A stretch of 40,011 bases of DNA. Origin: Streptomyces spinoverrucosus. GTDB lineage: Bacteria; Actinomycetota; Actinomycetes; Streptomycetales; Streptomycetaceae. The notes beneath the pieces are model-generated. The model was not told the DNA's origin. It saw only the letters and a list, made by a program, of their open reading frames with translations, and did no database searches. Both the position numbers and the translations under genes were made by a program. Below, piece by piece: positions 25,501-33,097 of this stretch. Position 1 is the first letter of the stretch; every line of letters starts with the position of its first letter. The stretch spans positions 1 through 40,011 of the forward strand of contig NZ_BJND01000077.1 in assembly GCF_006539505.1 (NCBI RefSeq). Reading direction: 5' to 3'.

Positions 25501-25805
25501 GCACCGACTTCCTGTGCTGTGCCCGACTCCTCGACGCTGTCTCGGGCGCTCACCGGGGCGTCGTCCGGGCCGTCGTGCTCGGCGTCGTCCTCGCGCATCC
25601 GCTCCTCGGCGGCCGTGTCCGCGGCCCTCGGGTAGAGGACGCCGACCAGGTAGCGGTCGATCGGAGCGTCCTGGGTGAGGATCTCGTCCCGGTCGTCCGG
25701 AGCGGCGTCGGGGGCGGGACCGAGGAGTTCACGGCGCAGTCCCACCAGGAGTTCCTCGTCCCGGACCCGGTAGTGCTCGGCGTGCCGGCCTTCCACGTGC
25801 GTCAT
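22548..25805 (-). CDS. drmA: DrmA-like SF2 helicase
   Basis: A 1085-aa helicase of the DISARM DrmA type. Walker A is LLWFPTGGGKTEAYLGLIAL (about residue 465), next to VLMRYTLRLLTLQQFERAA. A zinc ribbon follows (CPWCGTRL ... CPGTDCDF). Motif II is VQDELHLISGPLGTLTGL (about 672), motif III KVIASTATIRRAAD, and motifs V/VI are ATNMIAVGVDVDRLG and EYIQATSRVGRAHPG (about 870-915). Such helicases translocate on DNA with DrmB. ATG at 25805 overlaps the stop of the UvrD-like gene in ATGA. The length fits DrmA. A long antisense open frame here is a GC artefact. Confidence 0.9.
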   Translation of the reverse strand: MTHVEGRHAEHYRVRDEELLVGLRRELLGPAPDAAPDDRDEILTQDAPIDRYLVGVLYPRAADTAAEERMREDDAEHDGPDDAPVSARDSVEESGTAQEVGAAGSRRPSSMGLTFAVDPTISEAIVIRARAALYEPTDADGRPVPARRAEARTTSDQLEHWRRKVLALPETTVDVTTPAPDLRFDLGSHVALRVNVRRPDAVIGTVTVTVTLVNTQKVGERELQDAFSLFQCGLTVRAANGSSAFVERAAPAAAHDPDVAASRLLHRHAPTFAVGHGCAAEWDWTPPPIGMTDSVRAAVTEVRSEFVPTVEVLLTDSNPEIDSSALSMLGLAEGTDAEVLAALGALAAGYERWIDRKETEADALAGSTQEKPARDQVRACHEALGRIREGIELLGTKPDVMQAFRLANRAMADQRARSAWIKGGRAGAPDPAAGRWRPFQIAFVLLCLAGIDDPQHPDRKVSDLLWFPTGGGKTEAYLGLIALTAFLRRIRRGAEGGGVTVLMRYTLRLLTLQQFERAAILLCAMERMRLAARAELGEEEFSLGMWVGRSATPNTLEEADAKLTELRGDLDKRLATENPVQLHACPWCGTRLDARDYEVDLDDKRMYVRCPGTDCDFADGLPVHLIDEAVYHARPTLVIATVDKFASMPWRPATAALFNLDDSTDNTPPPELIVQDELHLISGPLGTLTGLYETAVDALAGRPKVIASTATIRRAADQGRSLFDRAVRQFPPAGLDSRDSWFAVETPRDEKASRRYVGLLAPGTSQSTLLIRTYATLLHRAKHARTADEVRDAYWSLVGYFNSLRLLSAAELQVHDDVVAYLELLAEREGVDVRSTANYSELTSRIDASEIPARLKGIEKKLPDEDTVDVLLATNMIAVGVDVDRLGLMAVMGQPQTTAEYIQATSRVGRAHPGLVAVMLNATRSRDRSHYENFLHFHSALYREVESTSVTPFSARARERGLHAVIVALARILIPEARPNDAAGRVESYEHRLRRDIKDILMKRADSVIPEEKEAVSRAFDEFVDWWCDEAELHGGLLFEPQRGKRTPSLLKSYDDESEDAEAWPTLWSLRDVDAESALFMEASR

Positions 25806-27706
25806 GCGCTCTTCTCCTCGTTGTCCTCGGCCCGCCGGTACCAGCCGATGCCGGTGATCCGGGGCGCGATCCACACACCCCGGTCACCGAGGCCGGCGTT
25901 GGCTCCGGCGGCGGTGCTGCCCGTCACGGTCTCCAGCGTGTCCACTCGTATGCCGTGGATCTCGTCGGGCCACCAGGGGTCCCATCCACCGTTCACCTTC
26001 TGCACCCGGAACAGTTCCTCCCGGAACCGCTGCGACGCCTCGCCGATCTCCTGCCCCTCGTGCAGCAGGGCGTACGGCGGGCTCTGCCGCTCGCCGAGCG
26101 GCATGTCGTGCCGCTTGCGCAGCATGACCTCGCCGCCCGGGCGGACACGCTCCAGGAGGTATGTCTGGGTCGCGGCGGCGTCGGCATCGTGTCCGGGCGG
26201 GTTGTCCGGGCAGATGTCGCCTGCCTCGGCGACGATGCCCAGTCGGTCGTACGAGCGCCAGGTGCCGACGTAGCGACGACCGTTCTTCCGGCCACCGGCC
26301 CGCTTGATGATCGGCATCCTGGGAGAGGCGGCGTGGAACAGATCCTGACGGGCGCGGGTCGTCGCCACGTACAGGGCGCGGGCCTCGGCCGGCAGGTCAA
26401 GTTCGGAGTCGTGCTGCTTGCGCAGTTCGGCTACGGTCGGCGGGGTCAGCACGATCACCCGATCGAACTCCAGGCCCTTGGCCTGGTGCACGGTGGAGAC
26501 CAGGATCCGTACGGTCTCCGGGTCGGCGGCCTCGTCGGGGAAGCGACCGTCGGCGACCAGACGGCGCAGCCGGTCCAGGTCGAGCACCTTGCGCCCGCTC
26601 CCGCGTGTGGCCCGCCGCAGCACGGTCCACAGGGCGGCCGGGTTCGGCTCGTACGGCAGGGGGATCGCCGCGAGCAGCGATCGGAACCGGTCCTCGGTGA
26701 GGCCGGTGGCCTCGGAGCGGCGCAACAACTCGGCCACCCAGTAAGGCACAGGCCTCTCCTCGAGAGGGCGGCGGAGTCGGTGGTCGATGTCGTGCTCGTG
26801 GAGCAGCGCGGACACGACCAGGGCCTGTCGGTTGTCGCGGGTCAGAATCGCGCAGGTGTCGGTGAACGACCGCAAACCGATCAAGGTGGACGGGGCGGCG
26901 AGATCACCGAGGCCGTTCACCGGGGCCAGGAGCAGCTCTCGCAACTCCTCGTAGAGCGTCGCCGCCTCGTCGGCCTCGGTGAGCTGCTGGAGCCGGGGAC
27001 CGTGCGCCAGCGCGAGTCGCGCCTCGGGGGTGACGGCTCGGAAGTTCTCGGTGAGGCGCAGCTCCATGAGGTCGTCGGGGTACGAGCGACGCAGCCAGTC
27101 GAAGAACCGGCCGGTCTCGGCGGCACGTTCGGTCAGGTCGTCGATCTGGAAGCCGTACACGCACTGAGCGGCGTCACCGACCACGGTGAAGCCGCAGCTG
27201 CTCTGGTAGCGGTCGAGCAGCGCCTCCACGAGTTCCCGACGTTCGGCCAACACATCCTGTGCCTCGTCGATCACCACATGGGCGGGCGGAACGGCGTCGC
27301 CGGATTCCAGCGCACCCTTCTCGATCGCCCCGGCCGCGGCCATGAGCCGCTCCTCGAAGCCGACCGCCGCCCACTCGCGGTCCGGGTAGGCCTGGCGGAC
27401 CACTCCGTACGCGAAGGCGTCGAAGGTCTGCGCCCGGACCCGGCGGGCCCGCTCACCGTGCCGGGCGATCCGCTCCCGCAATTCGCGCGCGGCGGCCCGG
27501 GAGAAGGTGAGCACCAGGATCTCGGCGGCCTCCAGCGCCTCCTCCGGGTCCTCGTGCCCGCACAGCGCGTCGAGCCGACGCACCAAGGTGTGCGTCTTGC
27601 CCGCCCCCGCCCCGGCCGTGACCAGGACACGGGCGTCCCAGGGCTGCTCGACCACGGCCCGCTGCTCCTCGGTGAGTTGCGGGCTGTCGAGGTAGGCGTC
27701 GGTCAC
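25802..27706 (-). CDS. UvrD/Rep-like SF1 helicase
   Basis: A 634-aa SF1 helicase. Residues 10-45 include LTEEQRAVVEQPWDARVLVT followed by Walker A AGAGAGKTHTL. Motif Ia lies at VLTFSRAAARELRERI, motif II at VIDEAQDV (about 145-152), motif III at FTVVGDAAQCVYGFQ, motif IV at LTENFRA, motif V at STVHQAKGLEFDRVIVLTP and motif VI at ALYVATTRARQDLFHA. A tail of about 170 residues after the helicase core is not recognised; no nuclease motif is evident there. GTG start at 27706 overlaps the upstream stop in GTGA. This helicase is not part of the standard DISARM set. Confidence 0.9.
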   Translation of the reverse strand: MTDAYLDSPQLTEEQRAVVEQPWDARVLVTAGAGAGKTHTLVRRLDALCGHEDPEEALEAAEILVLTFSRAAARELRERIARHGERARRVRAQTFDAFAYGVVRQAYPDREWAAVGFEERLMAAAGAIEKGALESGDAVPPAHVVIDEAQDVLAERRELVEALLDRYQSSCGFTVVGDAAQCVYGFQIDDLTERAAETGRFFDWLRRSYPDDLMELRLTENFRAVTPEARLALAHGPRLQQLTEADEAATLYEELRELLLAPVNGLGDLAAPSTLIGLRSFTDTCAILTRDNRQALVVSALLHEHDIDHRLRRPLEERPVPYWVAELLRRSEATGLTEDRFRSLLAAIPLPYEPNPAALWTVLRRATRGSGRKVLDLDRLRRLVADGRFPDEAADPETVRILVSTVHQAKGLEFDRVIVLTPPTVAELRKQHDSELDLPAEARALYVATTRARQDLFHAASPRMPIIKRAGGRKNGRRYVGTWRSYDRLGIVAEAGDICPDNPPGHDADAAATQTYLLERVRPGGEVMLRKRHDMPLGERQSPPYALLHEGQEIGEASQRFREELFRVQKVNGGWDPWWPDEIHGIRVDTLETVTGSTAAGANAGLGDRGVWIAPRITGIGWYRRAEDNEEKSA

Positions 27707-30700
27707 TCACCGCTCCAGAGGTGTTCGAACTGGGTGAAGGCCAGCTGGGTGTCGAAGTTCGCGATGTTGTCGCTGACGTTGAGGATCAGGCAGGTGTCCT
27801 TGCCGCCGTTCTTGCGGCCGCGCAGGCCGCGCCCGATCATCTGCTGGTAGACGTTGGTGCTGTAGACCGGGCGGGCCACCACCACGACCCGGGTGGCGGG
27901 GGCGTCGAATCCCTGGGTCAGGACGCCGTAGTTGGTGAGTACCCGGATCCGTCCCGCACGGAAGTCCTCGATCCGCCGGCGCCGGTCCTGGGCGCTGGTG
28001 GTCGAGTCCACGGCGGCGGCCGGGATCCGACGGTCGTTGAGCATGGCCGCAAGGTACTTGGCGTGATCCACAGAGGTGGCGAAGAGCAGGGTCGGCCAGT
28101 CCTCCGGCAGCCCGGCCACCTCGTCGACGATGCGGCGGCTGCGCGCGTGGTCGTCGGCGAGGCGCTGCTCGGCGGCGCGGGAGAGCATCGCCATCTGCTC
28201 GGCATGTGCCTTCTCGTCCCGGGTCAGCTCGATCCGGCCGCCCTCCAGGGTCCGGTGCTCGACCTGAGCGAGCATTCCCCACTCCTGAAGGTCTCGGTAC
28301 GGATCACCGGACGGGAAGACACCCTCGTCGAGCCGCCGGTTGCCGAAGCGGTTGACCAGACGGCGGGTCTCCTCCTCGTTGGTGTTGCGGAACGGGGTGG
28401 CGGTCAGGCCGAGCAGGTGCCGTTGGGTCTCGTACTGGGTGAGGCCCAACTGCCCGAGGATCTGGGTGTACCGCTTGGACGTGGCGGTGTGCGCCTCGTC
28501 CACCATCACCAGCGCGGCCTGTCGCAGCCAGGCGTACTGCTGGGTGCCCAGGCACCGTTCCAGCTTGGCGTCCGTGGCCACCACCAGGTGCGGGTGGTCG
28601 GTCACGTCCCCCACCTCGTTGGTGCTCCACAACCGGCTGATGGTGAGCGGACGCTCGGCCCCCACCTTGCTCCACACGAACTTCCAGCTTTGTACGGCCT
28701 GTTCGCACAGTTCCTCGGTCTGCGCGATCCACAGCAACGGGCCCTCGAGGTCACCGGCCTGCTTGACCCAGCGGATCACGGCTTCGGCGGTGACCCGGGT
28801 CTTGCCGGCGCCGGTGGGCAGAGACAGCATGCCGCGCTGCGGGGCCAGCCGGTCGAGCAGGCCGGAGATGTTCCTCACCAGGTTCTCCTGGTAGACGTGG
28901 AGCCGGGGAAAGTCCTGCGGGCCGTCCACGGTCTCGAAGGCCGGCGGCGCCGGCGTCCTGGAACCGGCGAAGGACACGGGCAGCCTGAGGTCCGAGACGA
29001 AGGCGATGGCCTGCGACGAACCCGTGTACCCGACCGGCGCGTTGGGGAACTTGGCCTGGATGTCCCGGGCGTGCTGCTTGAGCACTCCGTCGCCGTGCGC
29101 GTTGAACGACATCTGCGCGACCCGGTGTCCGGACGGCTCCACACCGCCGGTCTCCCGCAACTCCGCTTCCATCAGGCCCTCGGGCAGCCCGGCCCGAAGG
29201 GCCTCGGCACCGATCATCAGCTCGATCTTGGTGACCACGTCCTGGGCCTCGCGTACGGCCTTCAGCGCGGCCTTCGTCTCGCTGTCCCGTGCCATGCGGT
29301 CCTGGTGCTCCAGCACCGACCGGCAGCCCGCCGCGCCGAGGCCGAGTCCCAACTCGCGGTCGATCAGGCGCAGCATGGGCTCGCTGTCGAGCGGGACACG
29401 GACCTTGACCGTGTCGCCCTGACGCACAGCGTCCAACGCAGTGGCGTGGGCGCCGTTCGGGGTGCGGGTCACCTCCTCCAGCTCTGCACACCGCTGAACC
29501 AGACAGTTCCGGTTGCTGCTGTTCAACCGCTGACGCAGCGCCGGGTACAGCTCAACGAGAGGGACCGGGTCGCTGTCCGGGACCTCACGGGTCTCCCGGC
29601 TGATCACGTCGGCGTAGCGGAGCATGCCCCACTTCTCGACCATCAGCTCGGCGTCCTCGGTAGTGGCCACGAGCAGCGCGGGCAGTTGTTCGGCGCGCAA
29701 CGCCCGGTACTCCGCGGCGCCGACGGCAACGGTGATCTCGTCGTCGGGACGGGTGCTCCAGGTATCGCCGATCCGGCAACGGGTGAGGGAGCCCTCGGGG
29801 AAGTCGGCGCCGAACCGGGTCAGCATGACGTAGCCGGTTCCGACGAAGGTGTCGTCCTCGCTGCGGGACACCTCGGCGAGCAGCGTGTCCCAGCGCTCGG
29901 CCGGAACCTCGTCGACCGTGGTCGGAAGGCGCAGCTTGCGGGCCTTCTCCGGGGAGATGCCGGCAACCGGCAGCACGTCCCGGTAGGCGGCGAGCTGCGG
30001 CCCAACGGCCTCCCTCAGCGGCTTGATTCCCTGGGACGTGGCGACGGTCCCGTACTTCCTGAGCATCCAACGGATCGGCGAGACCACGGCCTGTCGCGTG
30101 CCCGACTGCGAGCCGATCTGTCTGGTCCAGTTGTCCACCACGGCGTCGTCGGGCAGCGCCCTAAGGAAGGCCGCGCGGGACTCCTCCGAGAGCGAGCGGA
30201 ACAGGTGCAGCGGGCCGCCGATCGCGGAGCCCTCCACCTTGATCCGATTGAGGGACGGTCGAGGGGCGTGCGCGTCCAGGGTGCGCAGGTAGGCGGAGTG
30301 GACCGCTTCCCGGTACTCCTCGAACCAGGGCTCGCCCTCCGGCCGCATCGCGGCGGAGGGACGCTCGCGTAGACCGATCTCCGAGAAGAAGGGGAGGTCG
30401 TCGGAGTGGAATTTCTTGTCGACAGCGATGCTCGGGTCACGCTGTGCGTCCACCACCGCACCGGGCAGCATGCAGTCCCGCACCGGCCGGAACTTCCCGT
30501 CGGCGGTCCGCACTCGCAGGGTCTCCCGCGGCTTCGGCACCGTCTCGATGACCTTGTGGGCGAGTCGGCGCACCCCGGCCTGCCGGAACAGTTCCCAGAA
30601 CCGCTCCCACTCGGTGTCTCCGTAGCCGTCGAAGCCCTGGTCGAGGACGCTGACGAAGCGGCCCTCGACATCGGCCTCCCGGATGCCGACAACGTTGAGC

Positions 30701-32463
30701 GCGTGGGCGAGCGACGGGTCCTGGGCGATCCCGTCCGCCACGTACACCAAAGACTCGGGCAGCCCACCCTGATCGGCGCGGCGGAACACCCTGCCGTGCA
30801 CAGGGGCGACGAGGCCGTGCGACTCGGTCAGTACGATCCGGGCCTTCCGCGCCTCCTCGGCGTACGGGGAACGGATCTCGATCATGTCCGCGAGGATGCT
30901 GATGGCCACCGCCGACGCCTCGACGCTGCCGCTCTCGACCAGCGCCTCCAGCCACGTGCGGACGTCGGTTCGCCCGTGGCCGGCCGCGGCGAGGATGTGC
31001 TCGACCTTTCCGGAGCGCAGGGAGTCGGCCTCCACACTGGGATGCAGCCAGTTCGAGGGCCGGCCGGGGCAGTCGTGCCACATCCGCAGCCAACCGGCAA
31101 GCCGCTTCTGGTCCTTGTCGAATCGGGGATGCACGCGCAGCTCGCCGGGGACGCACAGAACGCCGTCCTGGTCGGGCAGCGAGGGGCGGGTCGCGCTTCG
31201 AGCCCAGATCTCCTGGGTGAGGTATCCGTCGGCCCAGCTGATGGCCTCCTTCACACGGCCGGGCAGCAGGGGAAGATAGGCGGCCGGGTCCTCGCCGGGG
31301 GCCAGGCGGGGGAGGGAGTCGACGACCAGGGCCGCCGCCACCTTGATCATTTCCTGGTTGAAGGGAGAGGAGTCCAGGAGGTTCTGCCGGTCCTCATTGG
31401 TCTTCCAGGCTCCGTTGAGCATGCCGCTCAGCGACATCTCGTACTTGGTCGGGAAGAAGGACCAGAAGCGGCCCCGGCCACGGGCCTTCGGGCTGACGTA
31501 CAAACCGCTCTCCGGGTCCTTCTCCATGTCGGGCACGGCCCAGGCGAGGTCGAGTGAAACCCGGTCGTGGAGTTCACCGGCGTCGGCCCGGGCCGACGGG
31601 CCGGGTTCGTGGGTGACGGAGAAGACTCGCCAGCGGTTGGCGCTGGTGGGTTTCCCGGTGCGTTCCTCGATCACGGTGTGCAGATCACCGGACTGCTCTG
31701 CGGTCAGCACCCGACGCGCGAGGGGACGAGGGCGGCGGTCCTCCAGGACCACCTTCGACACATGCGGTGAGAAGAGCTGGAATCCGGCAGGGAACTCCTC
31801 CCGCTCCTGCCCATGGCTACGCGAACGCCCCCCGTGCATGTCCAGGCCGAGCCGGTCGTCCGCCCCTGCCAGCAGCGGCAGACGGACGACGGTGGTGGCC
31901 CAGCCCAGGAGTTCGTCGAGCACCGGGTCGGCGGCGCGCTCCGCTGCCTCGTCCAAGGGGCGGGCCATGCGCAGCACCGGAGCCTCGAACTCCTCGCCCA
32001 GGCGAGCCGTGACCTCGGGAACGGCACGGATCTGCGCGTACGCCCACTCCCGGTCGAATCCGAAGGAGCCCGTGCGGCTGAAGAATTGCGGGGTGTCGGT
32101 CACGACGAGCACGGATTTCACGCCGACCCCGAAACGCCCGATCTGGCCGCCGCGTTTCCGCGACATGCTCATCCGGAGAATCGTCTCGGCGCCTTCGGGG
32201 GTGACCGGAGTTCCCTCGTTGGCGCAGTAGAGATGAGTCTCCGTGAGAACGACGTGCGTCGTGCCACCGGACTCGGCGGCGATTTCGTCGGCGGCGTTCT
32301 GGACCAGCTCGAAGAGTTGCCGGTCGCCGTATCCGCCCTGGGTGATCCGCCTTTCACCGTTGGCGTGCTCCGGGATGAGGCCGGGATCAACCGCGTAGGT
32401 CCGGAGCACACGAGAGGACTGATCGACAACGGTCTTGAGCACGGGGGTCAGTTCGGGAGACAC
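27703..32463 (-). CDS. Sacsin-type HATPase fused to SF2 helicase
   Basis: A very large protein, 1586 aa from GTG 32463 (GGAG 4 nt upstream). Residues 40-120 form a GHKL ATPase: QLFELVQNAADE (N box, Asn56), YCANEGTPVT (about 80-88) and GRFGVGVKSVL (about 109-119), resembling sacsin/Hsp90-like N domains. A long middle part (about 150-1150) has no recognised motif. The C-terminal end is an SF2 helicase of the restriction-enzyme type: LPTGAGKTRVTAEA (about 1215), MVDEAHTATSKRY, LLGLTATPFRN and QMIGRGLRGRKNGGKD (about 1540). The open frame extends to 32964 but lacks homology there. First gene of the four-gene operon. Confidence 0.88.
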   Translation of the reverse strand: MSPELTPVLKTVVDQSSRVLRTYAVDPGLIPEHANGERRITQGGYGDRQLFELVQNAADEIAAESGGTTHVVLTETHLYCANEGTPVTPEGAETILRMSMSRKRGGQIGRFGVGVKSVLVVTDTPQFFSRTGSFGFDREWAYAQIRAVPEVTARLGEEFEAPVLRMARPLDEAAERAADPVLDELLGWATTVVRLPLLAGADDRLGLDMHGGRSRSHGQEREEFPAGFQLFSPHVSKVVLEDRRPRPLARRVLTAEQSGDLHTVIEERTGKPTSANRWRVFSVTHEPGPSARADAGELHDRVSLDLAWAVPDMEKDPESGLYVSPKARGRGRFWSFFPTKYEMSLSGMLNGAWKTNEDRQNLLDSSPFNQEMIKVAAALVVDSLPRLAPGEDPAAYLPLLPGRVKEAISWADGYLTQEIWARSATRPSLPDQDGVLCVPGELRVHPRFDKDQKRLAGWLRMWHDCPGRPSNWLHPSVEADSLRSGKVEHILAAAGHGRTDVRTWLEALVESGSVEASAVAISILADMIEIRSPYAEEARKARIVLTESHGLVAPVHGRVFRRADQGGLPESLVYVADGIAQDPSLAHALNVVGIREADVEGRFVSVLDQGFDGYGDTEWERFWELFRQAGVRRLAHKVIETVPKPRETLRVRTADGKFRPVRDCMLPGAVVDAQRDPSIAVDKKFHSDDLPFFSEIGLRERPSAAMRPEGEPWFEEYREAVHSAYLRTLDAHAPRPSLNRIKVEGSAIGGPLHLFRSLSEESRAAFLRALPDDAVVDNWTRQIGSQSGTRQAVVSPIRWMLRKYGTVATSQGIKPLREAVGPQLAAYRDVLPVAGISPEKARKLRLPTTVDEVPAERWDTLLAEVSRSEDDTFVGTGYVMLTRFGADFPEGSLTRCRIGDTWSTRPDDEITVAVGAAEYRALRAEQLPALLVATTEDAELMVEKWGMLRYADVISRETREVPDSDPVPLVELYPALRQRLNSSNRNCLVQRCAELEEVTRTPNGAHATALDAVRQGDTVKVRVPLDSEPMLRLIDRELGLGLGAAGCRSVLEHQDRMARDSETKAALKAVREAQDVVTKIELMIGAEALRAGLPEGLMEAELRETGGVEPSGHRVAQMSFNAHGDGVLKQHARDIQAKFPNAPVGYTGSSQAIAFVSDLRLPVSFAGSRTPAPPAFETVDGPQDFPRLHVYQENLVRNISGLLDRLAPQRGMLSLPTGAGKTRVTAEAVIRWVKQAGDLEGPLLWIAQTEELCEQAVQSWKFVWSKVGAERPLTISRLWSTNEVGDVTDHPHLVVATDAKLERCLGTQQYAWLRQAALVMVDEAHTATSKRYTQILGQLGLTQYETQRHLLGLTATPFRNTNEEETRRLVNRFGNRRLDEGVFPSGDPYRDLQEWGMLAQVEHRTLEGGRIELTRDEKAHAEQMAMLSRAAEQRLADDHARSRRIVDEVAGLPEDWPTLLFATSVDHAKYLAAMLNDRRIPAAAVDSTTSAQDRRRRIEDFRAGRIRVLTNYGVLTQGFDAPATRVVVVARPVYSTNVYQQMIGRGLRGRKNGGKDTCLILNVSDNIANFDTQLAFTQFEHLWSGE

Positions 32464-33097
32464 AGGACTCCGATCCGGATCGACGCCTGGTGGGCAAGAA
32501 GACAAGTGGCAGAGTCCGTAGGGGCGGATGCTGCCCTGGAGTGACGTTACGTCAGGTGAACTGCCGTACGCGGGTGATGACAGTGACGCGGCTTCAGGGG
32601 CGATGGTTCCGGCGGCCGTGGTGTGTTTCTGGTGGAAGTGATGCCCACGTTGCGCGGGGCATGACATTTCTGCAATGCGACCTACACTTCCGGTCAGTGA
32701 GTAGCCGGGAATGGCGACTGGGGAGGGTCGGAGAACGGAATCAGGCGTGTGAAAGGGGGACCCGCACGCCGTCGTCTGTGATGCCGTCGGAAAGGAGACG
32801 AAGGGAAAGACGGCACACTTCCACCAGGACGTCGGAGAGTTGTTTTTTCCGAGGCGGGTGGGGCCGCAGGAGGGACGGTACCCGGCCGTGTCGAGGATGC
32901 GCAAGAGGGTTCGAGAGCGCGGTTCCATAGGCCAGTTCCAAATGGACAATTGGCGCATATCCAATGAAACCCAACTGGGGGACTGGTTCAGGCACCTCGG
33001 GTCCCTGTCAAAGAACGTTTGACAGGAGGTGTGCTGTCAAAGAGGCGGGTAGGGTGGAGTTGCTGTCCGACGCAAGTGGAGCAGGATCCGAGAGCAG
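32464..33097. promoter_or_regulatory. 634-bp divergent intergenic region of the defence island
   Basis: The gap separates the two divergent operons and is unusually long for this gene-dense island. It contains an AT-rich stretch at about 32932-32972 (TTCCAAATGGACAATTGG) and the CTGTCAAA operator-like array at 33005-33041. A TAGGGT at 33050-33055 fits a Streptomyces -10 element for the rightward operon, although no clear -35 is at standard spacing. Long open frames across it lack protein-like content. Confidence 0.55.
33005..33041. promoter_or_regulatory. CTGTCAAA palindrome plus third half-site
   Basis: CTGTCAAA (33005-33012) and TTTGACAG (33018-33025) form a perfect 8-bp inverted repeat around GAACG. 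A third direct copy, CTGTCAAA, lies at 33034-33041. The array overlaps a TTGACA hexamer at 33019-33024 and ends 57 bp before the HTH-ATPase start. It is a likely binding site for that XRE-type protein, giving autorepression. Confidence 0.7.

Noticed and set aside
22704..26273. 1189-aa open frame on the plus strand
   Set aside because: It is antisense to the DrmA-like and UvrD-like genes; its composition (Gly/Ala/Val/Arg/Asp rich) is typical of a high-GC shadow frame and it has no motif.
25955..30372. Two long plus-strand frames (631 and 883 aa)
   Set aside because: Both lie antisense to clear helicase genes with full motif sets and show shadow-type composition.
32464..32964. N-terminal extension of the HATPase-helicase to an upstream start
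   Set aside because: The 167 extra residues have no homology-like pattern and lie over the promoter region; GTG at 32463 with GGAG is the better start.
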